From: Candidatus Cloacimonetes bacterium 4572_55
GTDB lineage: Bacteria; 4572-55
Direction of reading: 5' to 3'
Length of the DNA: 64,000 bases
Assembly: GCA_002084765.1 (NCBI GenBank)
Contig: NBMB01000021.1
Coordinates: forward strand, 61,903-125,902
The notes under the pieces were generated by a model that was not told where the DNA came from, did not search any database, and saw only the letters and a list, made by a program, of their open reading frames with translations. This document shows, one piece after another, positions 46,601 to 56,269 of this stretch. Position 1 is the first letter of the stretch. The number at the start of each line of letters is the position of its first letter. Both the position numbers and the translations under genes were made by a program.

Positions 46601-46727
46601 AAGGATCGGTATGGGTGAATTCGATTGACGGATCGGTACGATCCACGATCACGATCAAGGTCTCAGTAGAGTTATTTCCCGCAGGATCGCTCACTTCCGC
46701 CGTGATTGTATGAGAATCTTCATCCAA
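43680..46727 (-). CDS. Giant surface protein, C-terminal part: Ig-like, PKD repeats, sorting domain
   Basis: This frame (about 1,015 residues) has no true start: its first residues, DSHTITAEVSDPAGNNSTET, continue the Ig repeat of the frame upstream. It holds two or three Ig-like repeats with VIVDRTDPSIEF linkers, then about five PKD domains (WEWDFGNGEV, WVWDFGDGD, YTWNFGDD), an unusual domain with WNLIGNPYHRSVNWP, and a C-terminal Por-secretion-type sorting domain: LTQNYPNPFNPYTRIRYGLP, then SVTGQLVRVLTDEEQEAGYH, then SSGVYFYVL and LIK. That module directs export or surface attachment in FCB bacteria. So the protein is probably displayed on the cell surface or secreted. Confidence 0.85.
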   Translation of the reverse strand: MDEDSHTITAEVSDPAGNNSTETLIVIVDRTDPSIEFTHTDPWYTNGDPVVLQGTVGDNRPLDELTVTVGGESVQQNAQGDWQVSLNLDENSHTITAEVSDPAGNNSTETLTVIVDRTGPQTAVSSDSTIYHTSPIRFTVSFGDSVYGFEEDDIEVEVNNNLVTEGAIHSFNVVNPRIYRFSVIPNSAGEVVVTVPAGSGNDIYGNGNVGHSRTIEYDPPVLTPIFSASVDSGHVPLEVLFTDESTQGVYPIAEWEWDFGNGEVRDSQGPHTITYSDTGRFDVTLRISDSYGGSRDTTYLDFIQVDVGPTANFGIVGDGIGNDSLTVEFVDHSTQGTYPIAEWEWDFGNGEEGLVYDSAGEPSDIFHTYMLEEDEDEKTFSVMLRIYDTQGNQDSLMISDYIFVSKEMPRSIFTISPNPLDGGVAKETQYRFTDSSRPFEENAITRWVWDFGDGDTVEVVDSNATEVTHTYMDPGYFRVRLTVYDERGTSYQDMKTGEDKVVVKAQPPTANFELIEPSSATGILPLYIEFDASASTSGSYPIQSYTWNFGDDTGGHDGGDKMSHVYTSEGTYQATVTLCDSLDNCHESSAVQIEISPFSIKEGSAQSDYHLISVPYRLDNASVSETIGDDFGDYDPEKWRLWDYVSQGNAFNRDYYIEYGSDGFAGNFSQGKSLFLIVRGSSDKELDFGQVNLTTDLEKIIRLNSGWNLIGNPYHRSVNWPETNGVETPRLYSDGQFQNKTSLEPWQGYAVRNTTSSEITVTISAPDGNEVSEPFFNLEHFDWLTELSLSMGESRDQYNHIGMLAEDQSQLKSHYCLSEIPPFFSSISLNFSGDKCADIRSPLDESKEWNLEIQSSESGEALLSWRYMVDPPENPRLYLINDLTKEQVDMAEKSEYIFSIGEGTNHLRIVYGDPGEMTQVIPDHVDLTQNYPNPFNPYTRIRYGLPTSSHAKLSVYSVTGQLVRVLTDEEQEAGYHTARWDGKNSLGSHVSSGVYFYVLSVDGQPLKKRKMALIK

Positions 46728-47960
46728 GTCAAGCGATACTTCCCCGCAGGATCGCTCACTTCCGCCGTGATTGTATGAGAATCTTCATCCAAGTCAAGCG
46801 ATACTTCCCAATTGCCATTTTCATCCGGATCGGCTGGTTCTCCATCGACCGTTACAGTCAACTCGTCAAGCGGACGGTTATCTTCCACTGTTCCTTGCAA
46901 CACCACTATGTTGTCGTTTGTATGGAAAGGATCGGTATGATTAAATGCGATTGACGGATCGGTGCGATCCACGATCACGTCATCCAAGTCAAGCGAGACC
47001 TGCCAATCGCCTTGCGGGTCCGGCTGGACTTCTTGATCTTGTCCATCCGCGGTAATCGTCACAGTCAGACCGGATTCCGATGTTCCATTAAGCGTAATCG
47101 GATTGTCGTTGTTTGTGTACCAAGGATCGGTATGATTAAATGCGATTGACGGATCGGTGCGATCCACGATCACGGTCAAGGTCCCAGTAGAGTTATTTCC
47201 TGCAAGATCGGTCGCTTCCGCCGTGATTGTATGAGAATCTTCATCCAAGTTAAGCGAGACCTGCCAATTTCCTTGCGCGTCCGGCTGGACTGATTCTCCT
47301 CCGACCGTTACGACCAACTCGTCAAGCGGAGAATTATCGTCCACTATCCCTTGCAACACCACTGGGTTGTCGTTTGTGTGGAAAGGATCGGTATGGGTGA
47401 ATTCGATTGACGGATCAATACGATCCACGATCACGGTCACGGTCTCAGTAGAATTATTTCCTGCAAGATCAGCAACTTCCGCCGTGATTGTGTGAGACCC
47501 TTCACCCAGGTTAAGCGATACTTCCCAATTGCCATTTTCATCCAGATTGGCTGAAATCCCATGGACAGTTACGGTCAACTCGTCAAGCGGGCGGTTATCG
47601 TCCACGATTCCTTGCAAGACAACCGGATTGTCGTTTGTGTACAAAGGATCGGAATATTCGTCGTCAAATGATATGGTCGGATCGGTGCGATCCACGATCA
47701 CAGTCAAGGTCTCTGTATAAAAATTCCCCGCAGGATCGGTCGCTTCCGCTGTGATTGTGTGAGACCCTTCACCCAAGTTAAGCGAGACCTGCCAATTTCC
47801 TTGCGCGTCCGATTGGATTTCGTGATCTTGTCCATCCGCGGTAATCGTCACAGTCAGACCGGATTCCGATGTTCCATTAAGCGTAATCGGATTGTTGTTG
47901 TTTGTGTGCCAAGGATCGGTATGATTAAATGCGACTAACGGCGGCGTTGTATCGATTGTC
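46380..47960 (-). repeat. DNA-level tandem Ig repeats within the giant gene
   Basis: Units of about 264-273 bp recur with the near-identical linker 'gatccacgatcacggtcaag' at about 46380, 46640, 47161, 47425 and 47690. The unit around 46970 lacks about 66 bp, and the unit at 46681 is reduced to a 65-bp fragment. Such identity favours recombination between units and also assembly collapse. Confidence 0.85.
46681..46810 (-). other. 65-bp partial unit causing the frameshift in the giant gene
   Basis: The segment beginning 'gcaggatcgctcacttccgc' occurs at 46681 and again at 46746, a tandem 65-bp period that is not a multiple of three. A normal unit is about 200 bp longer at this place. The N-terminal frame ends soon after (SDPAGKYRLTWMKILIQ), and the C-terminal frame takes over. 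Confidence 0.85.
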
Positions 47961-50900
47961 AGAGTTGTGTTGACAGAGCCTTCATAGTCCTGGTGATTCC
48001 ACGCTCGGACTATCAATGTATGTTCTCCTTCATTAAGAGTCGGCAGTGTCACTGTCCAGTTTTCTCCGTTTAGATCAGCCGGATAACTATTGCTATTGAT
48101 TATCGCCTCAACGCCGACAATTGTCCGACTTGTTCCATCCTCGGTTACAGTTCCGGAAATAGTGGGAGTTGTATCGTTGATAATCAAAGGCGAATCGATA
48201 TGAACCTCAATTGTGATCGGCGAAATATTCAGCTCGTTTGCAGTCGGGTCGCAGCCTCCATTTCCCGCCGCGTCTTGGGCGCACGCTTCGACATTGTGCA
48301 CGCCGTTATCCAGCGCATCGGTGACTTGATACCGCCATGTCATATTTCCCAAAATTTCCGCTGGGAACTCACTTCCACCATCGATACGGACGGTCACCTG
48401 TATTGCGTCCTCGCTCACGGTTCCGGTTATGAGAGGCGTCCTGTCGGAGGTGGTCAACGCGTCCACTGTCACGACCGGATCCGTGGTATCAACGCGCACT
48501 TGGCGTTCAGCCGAATTGCTCTCATTTCCAGCCAAATCGGTCGCCACCGCGACTGCTGTATAAACGCCTTCCGATAGTGTGGGCAGTTGCAAAGACCACT
48601 CGCCGTTTTCCGGTGAGACGAAATAATCGACCCCATTGATTGTGATTGTGACACTATCATTTTCTAACGGATAGTTATCGTTCACCGTGCCGGTCAGATC
48701 AGGGATCGGATCGTAATTGGTAATCAGTGAATCAGCCGGATCAAAAGTAATTGTGGGCTGAGTTATGTCGATGATCACTATACCCTCATCCTGTCTTTCA
48801 TTATTGAGACCGTCCATTGCATGAACGGTCGCGGGGTATGTCCCTTGAGGCAGTGTATTCGAGATTAAGCAAGACCAACTTGTCCCAGTAATGGCACCCG
48901 GATAGGTAGAACCATTGATTTCCACCCAAACGGTTTCCGCATCGCTCACCGTGCCGTTCAAGGTCGGCGTCTGGTCATTGGTAGTCATATCGTTTATGGT
49001 CACGATGGGACCAGAAGTGATTATCGTCAGAGTGAATTGGGCGGATCCGCTGTTTCCAGCGAGATCATCCGCTCCAACATCCACCGGATAATCGCCGTCG
49101 CTCAATGGGTTGCTCACCGTGCATTCCCAACGATTTTGCCCCATATCGGTTGCGTCATAATTTGTGCCGTTCACTGTGAAAACCACGCTGTTGACAACTT
49201 CATTGACAACACAGCCCAACGTCGGCGTCGGATCATTGACGGTCATATTCTGTACCGTGATAACTGGCGGCGTTGTGTCCACAGTCAATTCGTTCGTCGT
49301 ATTGTCATTCCCATTATTTCCAGCCAGATCAGACGCCACCGCGGCGACCTCGTAAACCCCATCAATTAACGGATCCGTGATTGTAATTTCCCATTCCCAC
49401 GTATTCTGACCTACAAGAGCGACAGCAGCGTCGTATTGATGGTTATTAACGGTAACCCTCACCCCGTCCTCGTAAACACCGGAAAAATTGTCGGTTACTG
49501 TGCCAGTCAACACCGGCGTCGGATCATTTGTGACCATGCTGTTTACCGTGATAACCGGCGGTGTTGTGTCAACCATCAGTTCGTCATTCGTACTGTCGAA
49601 GTTATCTACTCCTGTCTCGTTGTTCACGGCTCTTGCTATCACATCATAAATGCCTTCGGGCAGTTGTTGTTCGACCTGACAACTCCACAAATCACCGTTA
49701 ATAACAGCATCATAAGTCTGCCCATTCACCGTGACCTCAACGAGATCGGCGTCCTGGCCCACTGTGCCTGTCAGAAGAGGCGTATCATCATTTGTAATCA
49801 AATAATCAATGGTAATGGGCAGTGAAACCGGCAAGATATTCAGCTCATCTTCAGTCGGGTCGCAACCTTCATTTCCCACAGCGTCTCGCGCGCATGCTTG
49901 GACATCATGCAAGCCGATATCCAGCGCATCGGTGACTTGATACTCCCATGTCTGGTTCGGCAAAATTTCCGCTGGGAACTCACTTTCACCATCAATACTG
50001 ACATTCACCTGGGTTGCGTCGGAGCCAACGGTTCCGGTTATGAGCGGGGTGGTGTCCGTAGTTTCAAGGGGATCCACAGAGATAGATGGGGGCGTTGTAT
50101 CAATACTTATAATAGCCGAATCTCTGGCAGAATTGCCGACTGGGTCTGTGGCAATGACCCGTGCCTCATGATCTCCATCAAGGAGTGGAGTCAGGGTATT
50201 TTCAGGCAGGAACCATGTCCCGTTCCCAGTATTTGTCGCCGAATATTCAGCGTTGTTGTTGTCGTCGATAACCACGGCAATAGTCGCTGCCGGATCGTCC
50301 ACAGTTCCGCCCAACTGGGGACTGCTATCGCTCACAGTCATACCTTCGATCGTCACATCCGGCGGCGTTGTGTCAATGGTCAGCATAGCGAGCGCGGTAT
50401 CAGTATTGCCCGCGGGATCAGCCGCGACCACCGTCAGTGGATGATCCCCATCCGGTAGAGGAGGAGCGATCTGACCAGCCGCGAGAGTCCATGTCCCCGC
50501 GCTGACATCTGCGGTATAATCGTTTTCATTGACAGATACCGTGACGTCCGCGTCGTTATCGTCCACGGTTCCGGTCAGCCTGGGCGATGGATTTCTAGTC
50601 AGCAAAAATTCCTGATTAATCGTCACATACGGCGCGACATTGTCAATCCGACAGAGATCAGACGGCGCGTTTCCGTCTCCAATATCTAGTCCGCCTAACG
50701 GGAAAGTCGGGGGATCCTGTCCCTGGATCGAGTTGTTATCAACCAGGTTGAGACTTATATCGCCGTTGTTTTGGATATTATTGACCGTCACTGTGATCTG
50801 CTCACCCGATCCAGGAGAAACCGAGGCGATAGATCCGAGGACTGATCCAGTTGTTTCCAACTGAAAATCCGTCACGTCCACGCCAGTGACCGCTCTGTTG

Positions 50901-53563
50901 AAAGTCACGGTAAAGTCCAAAGCGTCTGCATTAGTCGGACAACTTGTCCCGGCAGATACCGTGAAAGTTTGGACAAACGGATAGTCCGCCGGATAGATTG
51001 GTTGGCAGTCCCCCGTATGATCGTCAATTAACTCGTTGTTCATCCCGTCCATGATGGAGCCGTCCCCATCTTCGACCAAGTCCAGGCAGAGATCGCCCAT
51101 TCCGCTGATATTATTGACCGTCACTGTGATCTGCTGACCCGAGCCAGAAGAGATCGAAGCGATATCTCCGGCGATATCTCCGGTTGTTCGCAATTGAAAA
51201 TCCGCTATTTCGATACCAGAGACGTTTTCGCTGAATATCACGTCAAAGGTTACAGTCGATGAGCCGATTTGCCAACTTCCGTCCGGCTGAATAGAGGTCG
51301 CAAAAGGACGAACGCCATCTATGTATAAATCACTCTGACCCGCCAATGAATTGGGATTCCCCAGAGCCGGCAATACGAGATTCGCGTGATTATTGTCCGC
51401 ATCGATCAACGTTCCCGATGACAATACCAGAGCGTAGATCGATTCATAATTCAGATCATCGTTATACTCGCCCTCCTGCACCCGATATAAAAACCGTATT
51501 ACCGTCGTCGAGGTGCCTTGTGTGGCTACAAGGATCCGATCTGTACCGCCGGTCTCCAGGGTGAGCTGTAATGTGTCGTTCAAGGTGACAGGCTTATTGA
51601 AATGGACTTGAATCTGCACCGGATCATTGACCGGCGGCTCGCCAATTCCAAGGGAAGCGGATTGGGGTATCGATGTGATCTGTGTCACATAGGGGGGCGC
51701 GTCGTCGTCTATGATGACTACCTCGCTCCGACTATCCGTTATGATAATATTGGGAGAGGTATCAGTTATATCGACATAGAAATTCTCGTCGCCCTCATTA
51801 TCCTCATCTTGGATAGTGGGAACTTGGATATTTTTGGTTAAATCTCCCCAACTAAAAATTTCCTCCCCCTGCGTGTTCTGAAAGTCCGTTCCACCGACCG
51901 CGGTTCCGCTCGTGGTAGCGTAGTTCACAGTAATTGACTGGTGGCTTTTTGCCGACAGTCTAACCGGCACGTATGCAATATCCCCTTCGGTGACGATCGT
52001 ATCGCAGATGGAAACCGTGGGCCAATCGTCGTCGTTCAGAATCGTGCCCACGCCCTGATCGTCAGTTATGGTTGCATTGGTCGGGTTGCTCAAGTTAAGA
52101 GAAAAATATTCGTCCAACTCATAGTTTTCATCGCCTTGAACCGTCACAGTCACTGTTCCGCTTATAGCCCCAGTGCTAAGAAAAAGCGTGCCACTGGACG
52201 GATCATAATCATGATCAGGGTCTCCAGGGGTGTTGTCGTACGCGGTACTATCCGCTGTCTGGTATCCGACACTCACCCCTGCATTGCTCAAGGTGGAGAG
52301 GCTCACAGTAAAAACAAAGTCGGTCGCGCCCGCGCCCTCATCTTGGCTCACATCCGAAACCGTGATCTCAGGTTCGCCATACCGACACACTTTCACCCAA
52401 CTGCTGTTGACGGCTGGTTCTCCTCGATCCATAGAACTGGAACAGATAGCGATCATCTCCCCTTCAACAGTGATGTTGCCTGGGGTGATGTCAATCTGAG
52501 GGTGATAGTAAGCGTCAATGCTAGGCGGATTGAGGGTAATTTTTTTAATGCCTCTCGTGGTATTGTGTTGTACCCAACTCGCAAAAGTCAGGTATATCTC
52601 ATTGTTGGCATTAACTATAGACGTGACGTCCAGTTGCTCGCTGTCTAATATTTTTGTTCCGTCCATCCCGCCATTGTCATTTGTCGGAGTTGTCACGTCA
52701 ACAGCATAGAGTCCGCCATCATCAATTCTCATATCGACTTGATCCCAGTAAGCCACATACGCGGTATTGCCGATAATTGCCATATCAAGGGCGCGTGGAT
52801 CCTCAATTCCTTCGACATTGCTTGGCAGCCGAAAGTAGCCAGTCTGCTGTGGGTCTGCTTTATCAGATATATCTACAATTCGAAGCCCGTTGCGGCGACC
52901 CGCAAGATAAGCCCGATCCCCGACTACTTTGACCCTCAGAATTGTGTCGATGCTTCTCCCACCAATGGGATTCCATCCGTTATCACTTAATCCGTCATAC
53001 GGTAAAGTGCCGAAAAGAGCCATGTTAGAAGTCTGACAGATATCGAAATGTGGATATGAAGTTTGAGAATCACCTGAAAACCACGCCTCATATACAATAT
53101 AGACGTAATCGCCATCCACAGCCAGATCAATTGCCGAGCTGTCATGATCGTAATGATAAGATACATACGTTTCGCTAGCGGTCTGGCTTAGGCTGCCAGT
53201 GGCATAGTTGATTTGAACCTTATGGGTTCCGAGAACCCCGCACGCGACGTATGCGAAGTCACCCACCACTTCCACAGCGTAAGCAGCTCGCCGCTGGGTA
53301 TGATTCGAGTCTACAAGCGAGTATGTCGAAATCGGTTGACCCCCGTTGATATTGTTAAGATCATACATCTTGAGTCCCGCTTCTCCAGCCGCGACAAAGA
53401 GATAGTTTTGATCCTGGCTGAACTCCACGTCAAAAGCTCTGTAGTTGGAGTTCATTTCAAAGGATTCGACCAGGTTGATCATCTGGCTATTTTGCCCATT
53501 CGCGGTCGCAAATAGAGCCATAATTAAGATTGAAACAAAAACAAAAATTTGAAATTTCTTCAT
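46691..53563 (-). CDS. Giant surface protein, N-terminal part: LVIVD, Calx-beta and Ig-like repeats
   Basis: The 2,290-residue frame starts at the ATG at 53563 with 'ggagg' upstream and a signal peptide (cleavage near ANG-QN). Residues about 30-400 are LVIVD-type beta-propeller repeats (YAVEVVGDFAYVACG, VKVVGDRAYLAGRRNGLRIV); about 405-640 are two Calx-beta domains (VSDVSQDEGAGATDFVFTVS, GVGTILNDD); then two Ig-like domains with VTFDVIFSENVSGIEIADFQ, and from about 1000 a long array of about 15 Ig-like repeats of the form VDTTPPVITVNSMVTNDPTP. The last repeats become near-identical at DNA level. The frame breaks at about 46735, so the full product would be about 3,300 residues. Such proteins act as adhesins or surface filaments. 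Confidence 0.88.
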   Translation of the reverse strand: MKKFQIFVFVSILIMALFATANGQNSQMINLVESFEMNSNYRAFDVEFSQDQNYLFVAAGEAGLKMYDLNNINGGQPISTYSLVDSNHTQRRAAYAVEVVGDFAYVACGVLGTHKVQINYATGSLSQTASETYVSYHYDHDSSAIDLAVDGDYVYIVYEAWFSGDSQTSYPHFDICQTSNMALFGTLPYDGLSDNGWNPIGGRSIDTILRVKVVGDRAYLAGRRNGLRIVDISDKADPQQTGYFRLPSNVEGIEDPRALDMAIIGNTAYVAYWDQVDMRIDDGGLYAVDVTTPTNDNGGMDGTKILDSEQLDVTSIVNANNEIYLTFASWVQHNTTRGIKKITLNPPSIDAYYHPQIDITPGNITVEGEMIAICSSSMDRGEPAVNSSWVKVCRYGEPEITVSDVSQDEGAGATDFVFTVSLSTLSNAGVSVGYQTADSTAYDNTPGDPDHDYDPSSGTLFLSTGAISGTVTVTVQGDENYELDEYFSLNLSNPTNATITDDQGVGTILNDDDWPTVSICDTIVTEGDIAYVPVRLSAKSHQSITVNYATTSGTAVGGTDFQNTQGEEIFSWGDLTKNIQVPTIQDEDNEGDENFYVDITDTSPNIIITDSRSEVVIIDDDAPPYVTQITSIPQSASLGIGEPPVNDPVQIQVHFNKPVTLNDTLQLTLETGGTDRILVATQGTSTTVIRFLYRVQEGEYNDDLNYESIYALVLSSGTLIDADNNHANLVLPALGNPNSLAGQSDLYIDGVRPFATSIQPDGSWQIGSSTVTFDVIFSENVSGIEIADFQLRTTGDIAGDIASISSGSGQQITVTVNNISGMGDLCLDLVEDGDGSIMDGMNNELIDDHTGDCQPIYPADYPFVQTFTVSAGTSCPTNADALDFTVTFNRAVTGVDVTDFQLETTGSVLGSIASVSPGSGEQITVTVNNIQNNGDISLNLVDNNSIQGQDPPTFPLGGLDIGDGNAPSDLCRIDNVAPYVTINQEFLLTRNPSPRLTGTVDDNDADVTVSVNENDYTADVSAGTWTLAAGQIAPPLPDGDHPLTVVAADPAGNTDTALAMLTIDTTPPDVTIEGMTVSDSSPQLGGTVDDPAATIAVVIDDNNNAEYSATNTGNGTWFLPENTLTPLLDGDHEARVIATDPVGNSARDSAIISIDTTPPSISVDPLETTDTTPLITGTVGSDATQVNVSIDGESEFPAEILPNQTWEYQVTDALDIGLHDVQACARDAVGNEGCDPTEDELNILPVSLPITIDYLITNDDTPLLTGTVGQDADLVEVTVNGQTYDAVINGDLWSCQVEQQLPEGIYDVIARAVNNETGVDNFDSTNDELMVDTTPPVITVNSMVTNDPTPVLTGTVTDNFSGVYEDGVRVTVNNHQYDAAVALVGQNTWEWEITITDPLIDGVYEVAAVASDLAGNNGNDNTTNELTVDTTPPVITVQNMTVNDPTPTLGCVVNEVVNSVVFTVNGTNYDATDMGQNRWECTVSNPLSDGDYPVDVGADDLAGNSGSAQFTLTIITSGPIVTINDMTTNDQTPTLNGTVSDAETVWVEINGSTYPGAITGTSWSCLISNTLPQGTYPATVHAMDGLNNERQDEGIVIIDITQPTITFDPADSLITNYDPIPDLTGTVNDNYPLENDSVTITINGVDYFVSPENGEWSLQLPTLSEGVYTAVAVATDLAGNESNSAERQVRVDTTDPVVTVDALTTSDRTPLITGTVSEDAIQVTVRIDGGSEFPAEILGNMTWRYQVTDALDNGVHNVEACAQDAAGNGGCDPTANELNISPITIEVHIDSPLIINDTTPTISGTVTEDGTSRTIVGVEAIINSNSYPADLNGENWTVTLPTLNEGEHTLIVRAWNHQDYEGSVNTTLTIDTTPPLVAFNHTDPWHTNNNNPITLNGTSESGLTVTITADGQDHEIQSDAQGNWQVSLNLGEGSHTITAEATDPAGNFYTETLTVIVDRTDPTISFDDEYSDPLYTNDNPVVLQGIVDDNRPLDELTVTVHGISANLDENGNWEVSLNLGEGSHTITAEVADLAGNNSTETVTVIVDRIDPSIEFTHTDPFHTNDNPVVLQGIVDDNSPLDELVVTVGGESVQPDAQGNWQVSLNLDEDSHTITAEATDLAGNNSTGTLTVIVDRTDPSIAFNHTDPWYTNNDNPITLNGTSESGLTVTITADGQDQEVQPDPQGDWQVSLDLDDVIVDRTDPSIAFNHTDPFHTNDNIVVLQGTVEDNRPLDELTVTVDGEPADPDENGNWEVSLDLDEDSHTITAEVSDPAGKYRLTWMKILIQSRRK

Positions 53564-53796
53564 TAGTAAATGTCCTCCAAGTTATGCGTTTTCGTGATAT
53601 ATCGCAACTACTGTGCAATAATAAAATGTCTAACAATAAAACCATGCATGCTTTTCAAAAATCCATTCAGAAATGATATTCACAATCATAAATTGACCAT
53701 TTAGACCTCCTAAAAAAAAACATCATTTTACGTAACGCAGATACCTGATCTGCATATTGCCCACGGCAGAGCAGCCCTCTGCCTTATATCCCATAA
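53564..53796. other. Spacer between giant gene and upstream kinase, with hairpins
   Basis: About 230 bp. It holds two small inverted repeats, gcagat/atctgc (53737-53753) and ggcagag/ctctgcc (53765-53783), just beyond the stop of the kinase gene, and then AT-rich DNA leading to the giant gene's ribosome-binding site. Confidence 0.55.
53765..53783 (-). terminator. Small hairpin after kinase paralogue 2
   Basis: A perfect 7-bp stem (ggcagag and ctctgcc) with a five-base loop, 14 bp past the kinase stop. No T run follows closely, so function is uncertain. Confidence 0.35.
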
Positions 53797-56163
53797 TCAC
53801 TGCCTGAAAACAACAGGTTTATCTCGATCAATCGTGACGGTTTTCGGTTCAAAACTTGTCCCAACCGCCTCAATTTTGTAAGTTCCTTCTAATAATAAAA
53901 GATCAGATATCGGAGCGTCGTCTACCCTCATCCCATTGATCTGAATCTCCGCCCCGATTTCCTCGCCCCTTACAGCGATACTCACCTTATAGAGTTGGAT
54001 ATTAATCGACCGGTTATCTCCAGGATAGACCGTCACGGTCGTCTCGCTGGAGAAATTATAGGGTGGGGTTGTGACTTTTATTCTATGGTCACCCCTGGGA
54101 AGTTCGATATTTTTCAGCTCTCGAACATCACCCATAAATGAGTCGCCAATATGGATACCGCATACAGTAGAGACACCTCTCAACTGAATGGAGAGTGTGC
54201 CAGGCTCTTCACGCGGCTTTGGATTCACCGTGATTCGGGCGACATTCGATTGAACCCTGCCTCCATTCTCCGACTCAACCGTCAACCGATAGCTATGCGC
54301 GCCTTCCGAAATATCCATGTCCACACTGAATCCGATTCGAGAGCCGCTCTCATTGACCAAATGAAAATCTTTCAGCCTGGTATAGATCGCGTTTCCGTCC
54401 TCTTTCAGCGTTATTCTGGAAATTTTCGGTTTCTCTCCTTTGTAGGAAATATTTCCCTGTAGGGTATATTTTTTTTGATCGTAATTAAGGGAGAGACCCG
54501 CCCCGGGAATCTGATAAAAACCCGCCCCGGTTAACTCCGGTTTTTCGACGATCGGATCCTTAATCGGATCCTTAGGAGGTAAAGGCTCTGTAACCGGCTT
54601 CTTTTTCACTGTGACCGCGGTCGTGTCCCCGAGAACAAAACCGTCCTGAAATGTGAACGCGATCGAAAAAAAATGCTCGCCGATTTCCAGATCGGATCGA
54701 CTGATGGCAAATTCAAAAGTGGACTCATTCGCCTTGGTAATCTGAAAATCTTCTGGTTTATCCGATACCAAAATATCCCCGTCTCGCAGTTCTGCGCCAA
54801 TGATTTTTGGACTTTCGCTGAGATAAACAGCACTACCTTTCAGCTCATAAATCTCGCCTTCCAATATCTCGGACTGAGCGTATATTTTCAGATTGTTGAT
54901 ATCTGGTATTGTGGTTGAAATTTGAATGGGAGGCGGTGGATCCTCTTTTGTGATCATCAATGCAATGGAGACCGCCAGCAAAATCCCCACTATCCCCATA
55001 ATGATTACAGAAAGTGGGGAGACCCTATCCTTTTTCTTTTCCAAGTCCACAACCACTTCCGACGCGCTCTGATACCGATCGTCCGGATCGACGCTCAGCA
55101 GTTTTTCTATTATAGGATCAAATTTTCGGCAATTCTTCCTTTTGCCTTTCTTGCGAAATTTGACCCGCTCCTTGGTCCCGAATCTGCCCAAAAAAGAAGA
55201 GGACGCGGTTTTTGTCCGTGTGGATTTCGTAGAGGAAGTCGCGGGTGACGTTCCTGTTTTCCATATTTCCGGCTTTTCATTATAGACCATTTCGTGGAGG
55301 ATGACTCCAAGCGCATAGATATCCGCTCGATGATCGATCTTCGGATGGTTTGTATCTGATAAAGTATTGCTTTGGGTGAGATCAAAAACGCGAGTCAAGG
55401 CGAGATCGTCAGTTTTTGCGCTATGAGATCGGCTATCGAAAATGACCGTATCGTCTGTCGCTCTGTCCGATGAAAGGAGCAGAGTCGCGTCCTCGTCCCG
55501 TTCTTCTTCAAAATCCTTGACAAGTTCTGTTTCCATCAACTCCGGTGCCATATAGCCTGCTGTACCTGCGCCGACCAGACTTCCTCCTCCTCCTTTTTCG
55601 TGGGAGATGCCGAAATCGGTGATCACCACTCTCGGAAAAGTTTTGCCATTCTCTTCATCAGGATTTTTCTTATCCAATAAAATATTGCGGGGCTTTAGAT
55701 CTCGATGCACCACGGTCTCTCCCGGTCTTGCCAACTCATGGATCAACCGCAGACCCTCGCAAATTTTCAGCATATAGTGCTTAATTTCCTCCGGTTTCAT
55801 CTGCTCGCCGGACTTCTTCAATTCCTGCAGTTGATCGTCCAGAGTATAGCCGCCCTCAATATATTCCATGACGATACAGAAGTCCCCGTCTTTATTCTCG
55901 CCGTAATGGTGCACCTTGATCACATGACGATGACTAAAATTTGAGGCAATATCCGCTTCCATCCTCAAATATCTCTTGATATTCTCATTTTTTCGATATT
56001 CCGGGAGTAATTGTTTTAAAGCAAACTTGCCGCCCTGTTGATCTTCCGCCTCTGCAAGAAAGACATCCGCCATACCTCCGCTGCCGAGTTTATCGCTAAT
56101 AACATATTTTTTTTTGACATTATACTTTCTATCTTCGATGACAATACGGCAATTTTTCCACAT
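53797..56163 (-). CDS. Membrane Ser/Thr protein kinase with PEGA tail, paralogue 2
   Basis: The 788-residue protein has a Hanks-type kinase domain: KLGSGGMADVFLAEAED, ALKQLLPEY, VHRDLKPRN, VITDFGISHEKGGGG and GTAGYMAPEL, with a Ser/Thr- and Asp-rich insert before DIYALGVILHEMVYNEK. A DPDDRYQSASEVVVDLEK motif ends it. A transmembrane helix follows (PLSVIIMGIVGILLAVSIAL, about 381-404), then outer Ig-like stretches and, from about 665, PEGA domains (HIGDSFMGDVRELKNIELPR, IQINGMRVDDAPISDLLLLE). It starts 107 bp after the sheath gene and in the same direction. Kinases of the PpkA type regulate many type VI secretion systems, and this may be a similar pairing. Confidence 0.9.
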   Translation of the reverse strand: MWKNCRIVIEDRKYNVKKKYVISDKLGSGGMADVFLAEAEDQQGGKFALKQLLPEYRKNENIKRYLRMEADIASNFSHRHVIKVHHYGENKDGDFCIVMEYIEGGYTLDDQLQELKKSGEQMKPEEIKHYMLKICEGLRLIHELARPGETVVHRDLKPRNILLDKKNPDEENGKTFPRVVITDFGISHEKGGGGSLVGAGTAGYMAPELMETELVKDFEEERDEDATLLLSSDRATDDTVIFDSRSHSAKTDDLALTRVFDLTQSNTLSDTNHPKIDHRADIYALGVILHEMVYNEKPEIWKTGTSPATSSTKSTRTKTASSSFLGRFGTKERVKFRKKGKRKNCRKFDPIIEKLLSVDPDDRYQSASEVVVDLEKKKDRVSPLSVIIMGIVGILLAVSIALMITKEDPPPPIQISTTIPDINNLKIYAQSEILEGEIYELKGSAVYLSESPKIIGAELRDGDILVSDKPEDFQITKANESTFEFAISRSDLEIGEHFFSIAFTFQDGFVLGDTTAVTVKKKPVTEPLPPKDPIKDPIVEKPELTGAGFYQIPGAGLSLNYDQKKYTLQGNISYKGEKPKISRITLKEDGNAIYTRLKDFHLVNESGSRIGFSVDMDISEGAHSYRLTVESENGGRVQSNVARITVNPKPREEPGTLSIQLRGVSTVCGIHIGDSFMGDVRELKNIELPRGDHRIKVTTPPYNFSSETTVTVYPGDNRSINIQLYKVSIAVRGEEIGAEIQINGMRVDDAPISDLLLLEGTYKIEAVGTSFEPKTVTIDRDKPVVFRQ

Positions 56164-56269
56164 GAGCCGCGCCTTCCTTTCCCGATTTCCTTATGCGGTA
56201 TGCGAGCATGTTTCCATGCTCGCATTGATTGAAAATTTTTCTATGCGTACTTAACTTCCCCGTTCCGCC

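Noticed and set aside
48200..52709. Long plus-strand frames opposite the giant surface-protein gene (up to 235 residues)
   Set aside because: They arise from the repetitive codons of the Ig array on the other strand and show no domain that I recognise.
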